Shown piece after piece: positions 47,757 to 56,520 of a stretch of DNA of 64,000 bases (positions are counted from its first letter, which is position 1; the number at the start of each line of letters is the position of its first letter). Source of the DNA: Desulfuromonadales bacterium (lineage in GTDB: Bacteria > Desulfobacterota > Desulfuromonadia > Desulfuromonadales > BM103). The notes under the pieces are model-generated. The model was not told where the DNA came from and did no database searches. It saw only the letters and a list, made by a program, of their open reading frames with translations. Position numbers and translations under genes: made by a program. Location: positions 36,295 through 100,294 of the forward strand of contig JAMONP010000046.1 of NCBI GenBank assembly GCA_027065695.1. The letters are read 5' to 3'.

Positions 47757-48718
47757 TTATCCTTTCGGTGATGGCACCTTGTAGAACATGCAGTAAAGCG
47801 CCGGCACCACCAGCATAGTCAGCACCGTACCGAAAGCCAGGCCGGCCATGATTGTGATCGCCATACCAACCCAGAACACATCCTGCAACAGCGGCACGAC
47901 ACCAAGCACTGTAGTGGCAGCAGCCAACACCACCGGATGCAGACGTGCCAGAGCGGCGATGACTACAGCATCATACTGTTCCATGCCATCAGCAAGGTTG
48001 ATGTTGACCTCGTCCAGCAACACGATGGCATTCTTGATCATCATCCCCATCAGGCTCATGGCACCGAGCAGGGCCATGAAGCCAAAAGGCGCGCCAAAAG
48101 CCAGCAACCCGGTGGTGATGCCGATCATGGCAAAGGGCACGGTCAGCATGATCACAATCGGTGGCCGGAAGGCATTGAACAGGGCCACCAGAATAAAGAG
48201 GATGACGGCAAAGGTTGGCACAAAGCCCGGCAGCAAAGCCTTCTGTGACTTGGCCGAATCTTCAGTGGTTCCACCCCACTCTGCCTTGTAACCAGGCGGC
48301 ATTTTGAGAGCCTCGACCTTGGCCCGGACATTCTTCATTACGGTCGGCAGGGTAACACCAAGCACCGGGTTGGCCTGCACTGTTACAGTCCTACGGCGAT
48401 CACGACGCCAGATCCTGGTCTCCTCCCACTCCACCTTGGTCCCATCAGTTACCTGGGCAATCGGCAAGGAACTAGTGGAGAACCCGGGCTGGACCTGCAG
48501 AATGTCCATCGAAGCGAGGCTGGCACGGTCTTCCTCAGTATGCCGTAGAATGATCGGTAGTAGTTCATCGTTTTCACGGTAGAGCCCAATAGGCAAGCCA
48601 TCATAGGCACGCTTGGTAGCGGCAGCCAAGAGCAAAAGGGTGTCTCTAATCGAAAGCAACAGGAACATTGCTAAACAACGAGTGGCAGACATGATAAACT
48701 TCAATAGTTGATAACTGG
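47757..48718 (-). pseudogene. 5'-truncated RND/AcrB-type efflux transporter (C-terminal ~300 aa only)
   Basis: GTTEDSAKSQKALLPGFVPTFAVILFILVALFNAFRPPIVIMLTVPFAMIGITTGLL...GMMIKNAIVLLDEVN; upstream edge lies against the 157-bp repeat, which supplies the first residues of the track ORF. Confidence 0.85.
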
Positions 48719-48875
48719 TGTCCCGTGCGGTTAATCGTGACGAATAATTCTGAGACATTTTGGTTGCTATCAAGGCGTGCTGATGAAGGCCTAGCGTGCG
48801 TTAAGCCAAAGAGGCGCAACGCAGACAGCGGGCAAAAGGGCCATAATTAAAGGATAGGATTAGCCGCACGGGACA
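48719..48875. mobile_element. 157-bp MITE-like element, copy 2
   Basis: TGTCCCGTGCGGTTAATC...GATTAGCCGCACGGGACA; ~5 differences from copy 1 by eye. Confidence 0.85.
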
Positions 48876-48903
48876 CTAGCAGCCTCTCGGACATTCAGGG
48901 CTG
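48876..48903 (+). repeat. short REP-like hairpin repeat, copy 3
   Basis: CTAGCAGCCTCTCGGACATTCAGGGCTG. Confidence 0.7.
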
Positions 48904-48989
48904 CAAGTGCGAAGCGATTCAATATCCCAGAGGTTTCAGCTACCTAAACAGTTAAACAGGGCGGACCAAACACAATACACGGAGGCCAT

Positions 48990-49805
48990 ATGCCTTGGAG
49001 AGTTACTCAAAATTCACGCCTGCGCCGCCTTTTTCTCGAAGGTTTCTCGGCCATGGATGTTGCTGAGCCCCTGGTTTCTTTTGATGATTATGCCAAAGCA
49101 GCAGGCGTGCAACAGTTTATGCAAGACAAGGGCTTCAATCTTGTTGGCGTGCGTCAAAACGGTCTGGTCGAAGGCTATGTACGCTGTGAGGATTTGACCT
49201 CCGGCACCTGCGGTGATCACTTCCAGCCCTTCACCCCGGACGATGACCTGGTCCCTGACACCGCAAACCTGATCGACGTGGTCAAATCACTGGCCATCAA
49301 CCAGCAATGCTTTGTCACTATCCTTGACCGGGTTGGTGCCATCATCACCTTGACTGACCTGGAAAAACCACCGATGCGCATGTTCCTGTTCGGTATGATT
49401 ACCATGATCGAAATGACTATGACGGAGATTTTGCGGCAACGTTACGCCGACAATTCCTGGCAAGAATTTCTCTCTGAGAAACGGCTTGCCCTGGCGAGAA
49501 ACCTCTAGGAAGAGCGCAACCGGCGCGGTCAACAGGTTGAGCTGCTCGACTGTCTGCAATTTGGCGACAAGGGCTGGATTATCACTTACGACGAAGAAAT
49601 TCGGGATGCCATGGGGCACAAATCCCGTAATGAGACCCGTAAAGCAGTTAAAGAGTTTGAGACTCTACGCAACAACCTGGCACACACACAGGAGATTATC
49701 CCCAGCGGCTGGCAACGCATCATCATCGCATGCAGTCGTTGGGAGAATACCCTGGAGAGAACTGCAGAACATTACGTTCATGACCAGGAGAAGAACCAGG
49801 AATGA
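48990..49805 (+). pseudogene. CBS-like N-terminal domain + HEPN-like C-terminal domain, single gene interrupted by in-frame TAG at 49506-49508
   Basis: Same frame continues past TAG as EERNRRGQQVELLDCLQFGDKGWIITYDEEIRDAMGHKSRNETRKAVKEFETLRNNLAHTQEIIPSGWQRI...; LRNNLAH matches HEPN Rx4-6H pattern. Confidence 0.72.
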
Positions 49806-50371
49806 TGCCGCTGAACCGTCTTGAAGATGAGCTAAGGGACCGGCAAACCGACTGGTGGGATCGCCTCACTGAAACGATCCCGGAGCTGCTGCCGTTGGCG
49901 GAGACCGCACAACCACCTGAATTCCATGCCGAAGGCGACGTCGCCACCCACACCCGTCTGGCGATCGAGGCCTGCCCTACTGATTGCGACCCCGACCTGC
50001 TGTGGGTCGCCCTGCTGCACGATATCGGCAAGCCAGCCACTACCAGACAGAGTGAGGATGGGCGCATTACCGCTTATGGCCACGCCAAGCTGGGGACAGA
50101 GATGGCCGACGACATCCTCGAGCGTCTCGGCATGCCGACAAGACGCCACGAACGGATTCTCTGGGCAATCCGCCACCACCTCTTTCATCACTCCTGGCAA
50201 TTGCGCAAAGCGGAGGATCTCAGTAAAAGGCAGAGAAAATATATGACAGACCCGAACTTCCCCCTGCTACTTGAGTTCTTAAGAATTGACACTCTCGCAT
50301 CACAAGGCAATTCGCACGGCATGGCGGCCTACACCTTCTACAAAAAACTCTGGAAGTCAATGCCACGATAA
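49802..50371 (+). CDS. HD-domain phosphohydrolase, resembling the HD part of CCA-adding enzymes
   Basis: DVATHTRLAIEACPTDCDPDLLWVALLHDIGKPATT...HAKLGTEMADDILERLGMPTRRHERILWAIRHH; start overlaps preceding stop. Confidence 0.85.
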   Translation: MMPLNRLEDELRDRQTDWWDRLTETIPELLPLAETAQPPEFHAEGDVATHTRLAIEACPTDCDPDLLWVALLHDIGKPATTRQSEDGRITAYGHAKLGTEMADDILERLGMPTRRHERILWAIRHHLFHHSWQLRKAEDLSKRQRKYMTDPNFPLLLEFLRIDTLASQGNSHGMAAYTFYKKLWKSMPR

Positions 50372-50453
50372 GAACAACAAAAAGGGCCCTTCATGGATTA
50401 GAGCCCCTATTGTTATATTGACAATTTGTAATATGCACGTTTTTTACCGCAAG

Positions 50454-51071
50454 CTATCGGTTCAGCGCAGCAATCTCCAAGGCAATTTCCTGACTCAGTT
50501 TAGCGACAAGCTGGCTCTCAGCCTTGATCAGAGCAGCATAACTGGCATCCCCGAGCGGTTGCCTGTAAACACTCTTTTTACCAGCCAGGTAATCTTTCCC
50601 ATCCGTATCAGCAACCACCCAACGGGCGCTAAGAACCGCTTCGCCATCGATGGCTCCATCTAATCGCAGCACCTCAACGATGACCCGATAAGTAGGTTTG
50701 AAATGATGCATCCACGGGAAAAAACCTACTTTCTCCACACCAAGCAGTTGCCCGAGATTATCTCCCATAACAGAAGTTATATCCTTTTCCAGAATTCCGG
50801 CCCAACGATTGAATTCGTCAAAAGCATACTGGTTACCATGCTGGCGAGTTGCAACCTGCGAACGTTTCAGGCTATCTGGAATTGTGACGGGACCGATACC
50901 CAACTTGATCTCCGGGAGAGAGGCAACGGACTGCACGTCGCCCAACTGTTCCATATTCAGCAGGCTGTAATAAGTGACCGTCGGTGAACTGCGCCCGAGA
51001 CAACCGGAAAGAATAAGGATAACGACGAACAGCACAACCCCGGCACTACTTTTGCGAACAAGATATTTCAT
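50454..51071 (-). CDS. pqiC: PqiC/ABC-type transport auxiliary lipoprotein (DUF330)
   Basis: Lipobox LSGCLGRSSPTVTYYSLL; LGIGPVTIPDSLKRSQVATR. Confidence 0.85.
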   Translation of the reverse strand: MKYLVRKSSAGVVLFVVILILSGCLGRSSPTVTYYSLLNMEQLGDVQSVASLPEIKLGIGPVTIPDSLKRSQVATRQHGNQYAFDEFNRWAGILEKDITSVMGDNLGQLLGVEKVGFFPWMHHFKPTYRVIVEVLRLDGAIDGEAVLSARWVVADTDGKDYLAGKKSVYRQPLGDASYAALIKAESQLVAKLSQEIALEIAALNR

Positions 51072-52753
51072 TATTTTTTATCTCCCTCCTTACCAAGAAG
51101 CAACGCCTGAGGATCACGTTCCAGGTACTCCAATAACGACCGCATAGATCGAATCGACAAGGCCATCTCGCTCGTCACCTGGCGAGCGTTGTAGTTAAGG
51201 GCAGAATCAGGACCCAAAGTCGCCTTTACTCCGTCCATCGCTTCCTCAAGTCTACTCAGTGCATTATTGATTTTAGGCACCATTTCCTGGTTTATATTGC
51301 CAGACAGTGCCTTGAACTCATCAAGTGTCGCTGTCAGTGACTTGATGGCAAGCTGCAAGTCTTTGCCGATTTTATCGAACGGTATTGCCTCGACTTTTTT
51401 GACTATTCTCGAAACACTATCGGCAATTTGTTCGAGTGGCGTCGGCATGGTCGGGATGATCGGATAAGCGCCGTCGAGTTCAGCCTTGACCGGAGGAGCA
51501 TCAGGATAAATATCGACATCAATATAAAGCTGCCCGGTCAAGAGATTACCGGTCTTCAGCTGTGCCCGGAGACCGTTCTTGATGGCCCTGGCCATATCGT
51601 ATTGATCATCTCCGGTTTCCTCAAGCTCTTCCTTCTTGCCTCGCGCATTCGTGACGACGCCCTTTGCGGTCACCAGTATATCAATCCGTTCCGGTTCCAT
51701 CATAATCAGAACCGGAATCAGGATCTTCTGAGTTTCTTTATTGATTTCCAGCTTAACATCAACGACTTCACCGATACGAATGCCTTTCATCTCTACCGGA
51801 GCGCCAGGCGACAGCCCGCGCACATTCTGATCAAAAATCAACTTGTAATAACGTTTAATGGTGTAGGTCTTTTCCTCGATACTCGCGCGATCAGTATAAA
51901 GGCTGAAGGTTGACTCTTTCTCAGCCTGTGCCAATGACGGTTGATTCTTCGGCAGATCAAAGGCCACCCCGCCGAGCATGATTGATATCAGTGACTGTGT
52001 ATCCATTTTTATGCCGGTGGCATCCATTGTCAGGTCAATGCCACTGGCGTTCCAGAAGCGAGTATTCTGTAAAACCTTTTCGTTGAAAGGGGCGTGGACA
52101 AAGACTTTGATATTGACGCCATCTCGATTCTCATCAAAACCATAGCCAACCACCTGGCCAACCTTGATTCCACGGTAATAGACCGGAGAGCCACGATCAA
52201 GTGAACCCAGTTCAGCCGATTTAAGCATATAGTGACTTCCTGGCATGCCAACTGTAATCATTGGCGGTTTCTCCAAGCCCTTGTAATGTTTCGACTTGGC
52301 TCCTTCTGTTGACGGGTTGCAACCGATATAAGCTCCGGAAAGCAAGGTTCCCAACCCGGATACTTCTCCAGCTGCGACGCGGGCTCTAACCACCCAGAAC
52401 TGGGTTTTGTCTGTCATATAAGCTTCAGCATTACGACTCATTTCGACAGTGACAACAACACCGGAGCGATCTTCACTCAAATCAATCGCCGTCACTTTAC
52501 CAACAACAACATCCTTGAACTTGATTTTCGTCTTGCCTGCTTCAAGTCCATCAGCTGTCTCGAAGGTAATAGTGATAACCGGTCCCTTCTCCGACATTGC
52601 CTTAAAGGTCAACCAACCGCCGATCAGCAGGGCGATGATAGGTACCACCCAGATGATTGAAAAACTGCGTTTGGTCTGTACCTGAGCTTTCGGAGCCTGC
52701 TCAACATGATTCATTTCAGAATTCCCTTCATTCATGCTTCTCATCCACAACAT
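51071..52753 (-). CDS. pqiB: PqiB-like MCE-domain intermembrane transport protein
   Basis: Three MCE domains (GKTKIKFKDVVVGKVTAI, RGSPVYYRGIKVGQVVGY, PGAPVEMKGIRIGEVVDV); one N-terminal TM. Confidence 0.93.
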   Translation of the reverse strand: MLWMRSMNEGNSEMNHVEQAPKAQVQTKRSFSIIWVVPIIALLIGGWLTFKAMSEKGPVITITFETADGLEAGKTKIKFKDVVVGKVTAIDLSEDRSGVVVTVEMSRNAEAYMTDKTQFWVVRARVAAGEVSGLGTLLSGAYIGCNPSTEGAKSKHYKGLEKPPMITVGMPGSHYMLKSAELGSLDRGSPVYYRGIKVGQVVGYGFDENRDGVNIKVFVHAPFNEKVLQNTRFWNASGIDLTMDATGIKMDTQSLISIMLGGVAFDLPKNQPSLAQAEKESTFSLYTDRASIEEKTYTIKRYYKLIFDQNVRGLSPGAPVEMKGIRIGEVVDVKLEINKETQKILIPVLIMMEPERIDILVTAKGVVTNARGKKEELEETGDDQYDMARAIKNGLRAQLKTGNLLTGQLYIDVDIYPDAPPVKAELDGAYPIIPTMPTPLEQIADSVSRIVKKVEAIPFDKIGKDLQLAIKSLTATLDEFKALSGNINQEMVPKINNALSRLEEAMDGVKATLGPDSALNYNARQVTSEMALSIRSMRSLLEYLERDPQALLLGKEGDKK

Positions 52754-53366
52754 CCCAGATCAACCGCGGATCAAAGCTCTCTGCGGCAACCATAGTGATA
52801 ACAACCATGGTAGCAAAATAGATAGCCGCAGGGCCAGCAGCGATATTTGCCAGAAAACCAAGCTGGACCAGGGCAATCAGGATCGTAACTACAAAAATAT
52901 CAACCATCGACCAGCGTCCCACGGCCCCCGTGATGCGATAGAGAATGGTGCGATCCCTGGGCCGTTTGATTGACTTGAACTGTACGGAAAGTAACAGATA
53001 GATGATGATGATAAATTTCAAGAACGGGATAAAAATACTGGCGACAAAAACCACCAGAGCGATCTCCCAGGAGCCACTATGAATAAAATAAATCACACCA
53101 CTCATAATGGTATCCGCCTGGGTCGTACCAAGCGCCGAGGTAACCGTCATCGGTAGAACATTCGCCGGGACATAGAAAATCATCGCCGTAATAACCAAAG
53201 CCCAGGTCCGCATGATGCTGTTCGGCTTACGCTGATGGAGTACTACTCCACAGCGCGGGCAATGAGCAACTTGCTGCCCAGAAATTTTCGGCATACGACT
53301 GAGCAGATGACAATCATGACAACTGACCATACCGGCCTTACGGGCTGAGATAAGAGCCACTTTCAC
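52728..53366 (-). CDS. pqiA: PqiA-like integral membrane protein (half 2)
   Basis: Zn-ribbon CHDCHLL...HCPRCGVVL; FYVPANVLPMTV. Confidence 0.88.
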   Translation of the reverse strand: MKVALISARKAGMVSCHDCHLLSRMPKISGQQVAHCPRCGVVLHQRKPNSIMRTWALVITAMIFYVPANVLPMTVTSALGTTQADTIMSGVIYFIHSGSWEIALVVFVASIFIPFLKFIIIIYLLLSVQFKSIKRPRDRTILYRITGAVGRWSMVDIFVVTILIALVQLGFLANIAAGPAAIYFATMVVITMVAAESFDPRLIWDVVDEKHE

Positions 53367-53998
53367 GATTCACCCCCAAGCCGTTCCCAGACCATATGCG
53401 AATCAACCGCAGTAATTGCAAAGTTCAGCACGAAGATCAGCAGACCAAAAGCAATCACCGCCAGGCCCGGTACAATAGTTGCCATCTTGCCAAGCTTGAC
53501 CATTGCGATCAGAATCCCGAGCATATAGATTTCCATCATACTCCAGGGTTTAAAATGCTGAAACAAGCGGAAGACGGGGATTGCAAATTTGACCCGGACA
53601 TTCAACTTTAGAGGTATAAAAATGTAGAGGAGACCAAGCATTTGGCCAAGTGGAATCAAAATGCAAGTCAATAGAACCAGAAACGCCAGCATATAAATAC
53701 CCTGGCTGTAGAGCTGCTGTATTCCGGTCAAAAGAGCTGTTTCCTGGATGATCGAACCGCTTCTCATCGCCAGAAACGGGAAAGTGACCGCGACGACATA
53801 GAGGACAAGCCCGGCAGTGGTCCAGGCGATGGTGCGGTCAATACTGTTAGCCTGAGCCCGGAGCAGCACGGCTCCACAACGCACACAACACGCTGCTCCC
53901 CGTGTCGGCATCGGCGGGATATCATGGATCAGGTCACACTCGTGGCAAGCTATCTGGTGCATATATCCTAACAACCCGTCTACTTGATGGTTATGCAC
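53363..53998 (-). CDS. pqiA: PqiA-like integral membrane protein (half 1)
   Basis: Zn-ribbon CHECDLI...CCVRCGAVL; VTFPFLAMRSGS. Confidence 0.88.
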   Translation of the reverse strand: MHNHQVDGLLGYMHQIACHECDLIHDIPPMPTRGAACCVRCGAVLLRAQANSIDRTIAWTTAGLVLYVVAVTFPFLAMRSGSIIQETALLTGIQQLYSQGIYMLAFLVLLTCILIPLGQMLGLLYIFIPLKLNVRVKFAIPVFRLFQHFKPWSMMEIYMLGILIAMVKLGKMATIVPGLAVIAFGLLIFVLNFAITAVDSHMVWERLGGES

Positions 53999-54043
53999 TT
54001 CACAGTCACGATACTATACCATATGTTGCCGTAATCTTTACAA

Positions 54044-54349
54044 TCAATGCCCTGCAGGCGCCTTAACAACAACATATGTGACCTGACTGCCAGCGTAGCC
54101 ACGCTGATACCATTCGGATGAACAATTGTAGTAGGTTACACCATTAACGATAACCGCTTTTGTCGTACAGGGCAGAGTTGTTATGTGAGTTGTTGTTACG
54201 GCACTACCGACAACAACCCCGGCGTAGAAACCACCGCCACCACGACCACCGCCACGACCGCGGGCTTCGGCATAAGCAGCTGCAAAAAGCACAAAAACAC
54301 ATAAAAGGGCAGCATAAGCGAGAGTTTTAGATTTCAGATTCAGCATCAT
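54044..54349 (-). CDS. small secreted Gly-rich protein of unknown function
   Basis: Signal peptide then RGRGGGRGGGGFYAGVVVG..., conserved-looking TYYNCSSEWYQRGYAGSQVTYVVVKAPAGH; overlaps upstream gene. Confidence 0.75.
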   Translation of the reverse strand: MMLNLKSKTLAYAALLCVFVLFAAAYAEARGRGGGRGGGGFYAGVVVGSAVTTTHITTLPCTTKAVIVNGVTYYNCSSEWYQRGYAGSQVTYVVVKAPAGH

Positions 54350-54942
54350 GAGCCTCCTTCTGTTTCGCTTGCTGCTTCCGACTTGGCAATTGGAATCAAG
54401 GTCAGGATCTTTTCAGCACCTTTGGGCGGCGTAAAGACGAAAGTTTTAGCAGAAATCTCAGGTTTCAAATTCCAGTCTGAAAACTCGGCCCAGAACTGTG
54501 GCTGGCCCGGAGCGTTTATATAAGTCATTACGATACGTCTTGGTAGTAAATCTTCAGCAATCCAGATCTGGTAGTCGACACCTGCCAATTGACCGGCAAT
54601 GTGATCGGTTGGCGTCTCGCTAAAGAGTGTGATCGTTTTACCATCGAAAACAAACTGGCTCTTATCACCGTCACTCTGCTCCGCATCGGTCCGCATATGG
54701 TTCGGTCGATCAATCGTTACTTTACGTATTTCACTGAACTCGATTTTTTGCCCTGATTCCTGCACAACGTCATAGCCCATATGCATGGTGACACTGAATT
54801 GTTTTGTTGAAGCCATTTTTTCTGCCATGCTAAAGAGCAGTTGTTCAACATCAGCGTCAGCGGCAAAGGCGCTCCCAGTGACAAGGCACATCAGGCAAAG
54901 TGCCGTCACACAGATAGATAAGCAACGATTTCTCTTATTCAT
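54346..54942 (-). CDS. DUF2092-like outer-membrane lipoprotein-sorting-type protein
   Basis: QFVFDGKTITLFSETPTDHIAGQLAGVDYQIWIAEDLLPRRIVMTYINAPGQPQFWAEFSDWNL. Confidence 0.75.
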   Translation of the reverse strand: MNKRNRCLSICVTALCLMCLVTGSAFAADADVEQLLFSMAEKMASTKQFSVTMHMGYDVVQESGQKIEFSEIRKVTIDRPNHMRTDAEQSDGDKSQFVFDGKTITLFSETPTDHIAGQLAGVDYQIWIAEDLLPRRIVMTYINAPGQPQFWAEFSDWNLKPEISAKTFVFTPPKGAEKILTLIPIAKSEAASETEGGS

Positions 54943-54993
54943 TTTACCTCCCAGATTGTTCAGAAGAGTGTATCAAGGACACCGATACTACAT

Positions 54994-55390
54994 TTAATTA
55001 TCGGGATCTATCCTGGTGATTTTGGAGCCCTGAAGGCCCAGTCCGGCCATCAAACCCTCCTGAGAGAAAATAAAGGCATAGATGCTTTCTTTAGCAGTCG
55101 ATGTCGTCAATATCGTTGCCGTTCACCAGCAAGGCACCCTCGCCATATTGGCCACCAATCACCAGGCCGGCTTTGATTACATCAGTGAAAATTAAAATAC
55201 CTTTCGCAACAGTAGAAAGTTCCCGCGCTGCCGGTGTGCTTGCGTAAAGATTTTCCAGTGCCAATTCAACTTCATGGTCAATTTCGGCAGAGGTATCGGC
55301 AAAAGCCGGTTGCAGGATGAGGCAAACCATGATCGTAGCGAACAGGAGACAAAGCAAGGTCTTAAAAAAAGGGTTACAGATTTTTTTCAT
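54994..55390 (-). pseudogene. SYLF-domain (lipid-binding, Ysc84-like) gene with internal deletion and frameshift
   Basis: ORF start STPAARELSTVAKGILIFTDVIKAGLVIGGQYGEGALLV then stop; another frame immediately downstream reads SIYAFIFSQEGLMAGLGLQGSKITRIDPDN*, the expected C-terminus. Confidence 0.8.
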
Positions 55391-55511
55391 AATACTTTCC
55401 CTTGATACTACTCATTATTAGGTTAGAATAGTCACACTTAGACTCAATCCAATTGATAACCATTAAGGTATAGTTTGTTTTTTAATTAACACTATCCAAA
55501 AACTGCAAAAA

Positions 55512-56473
55512 ATGAAAAATAACTCAGAACTTGCAACAGACGCCATTTTCCCATCAGGTTTGTATCTCGACTTTACCAGCTATGATGCAGAGGAAATGCG
55601 AGAACAAGCTCTTTTCTGACCGTTTGAACATAAACAGTTCGGCAAGGGTAAGTTTCAAGGCAGAATCATCGCGATTCACATCCAGCGAATGCAAATAAGT
55701 ATTGCCCACCGCTCGCAGGGTATCTATATGCGAGGTGGAATTCCCTATGGAACGACCGTTATTTCTTTCCCTCTTAGTGCTAGCTTTTCGTTGAATTACC
55801 GTGGGCAACCCTGGGGAATAACCAGATAATGGCACTGATTCCTGGGGATGAACTTGAACTTCAAACCTCTTCCCCATAGGTGCTGTTAGCTGTTGCCGTT
55901 AACAGCGAACTGTTGGAGAGCCAGGCCTTTGCCTTTACTGGAAATTCTTTTGCCAAATCAAGAAGTCAGGAACGACTGCTTATAGATCAGAACAGCTACA
56001 AAGAGAAAGCAAACCACATCTTTTCTTTGCTGCAATCATTCAATTGCCATAGCTGTACATTGAGTAAAGCAGAAGAAAAAATAATTGAGGATACCGTTTT
56101 GGAAACGATTCTTTTAGGAGTGAACCCTTGTGATAAAGCTTTCAAAGTCTCAGGTCGGTCGCTTCAGGCAAAGAAGGCGGAAGCATACATAAGGAGCAAC
56201 CTTAAGCAGCCACTCTCCATTAGCGAACTCTGCCAGGCCACAGGTGCCACAGAACGTACACTGCATCTCAGCTTTAAGGAACGTCTCGGTGTCACCCCTG
56301 GGGCATTTATTCGCATAATGCGACTTAATGAGGTCCGCAGTAGATTACGTCTAAATTCTAATAGATCCGTTACCGAGATAGCTATGGATTGGGGCTTTTA
56401 TCATTTAGGCCACTTTGCCGAACAATACCGCCTGATGTTTGGAGAGTTGCCGAGTAAAACCAAAAACAATTAG
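55512..56473 (+). pseudogene. AraC-family transcriptional regulator, disrupted by TGA (55617), frameshift (~55825) and TAG (55877)
   Basis: Piecewise translation MKNNSELATDAIFPSGLYLDFTSYDAEEMREQALF*PFEHKQFGKG.../...IMALIPGDELELQTSSP*VLLAVAVNSELLESQAF...; intact C-terminal HTH SISELCQATGATERTLHLSFKERLGVTPGAFIRIMRLNEVRSRL. Confidence 0.82.
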
Positions 56474-56520
56474 AGGCACCGTCTTGGTCTGTTTGGTGTC
56501 TTACCAGGAGAATAACGGTT

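Noticed and set aside
48990-49805. Stop-codon reassignment (TAG as sense, e.g. pyrrolysine)
   Set aside because: Several intact genes here end in TAG (e.g. rseP, the multiheme gene), so a mutation is simpler
55554-55877. 107-aa - strand ORF
   Set aside because: Antisense to the disrupted AraC 5' half, which reads as regulator on the + strand
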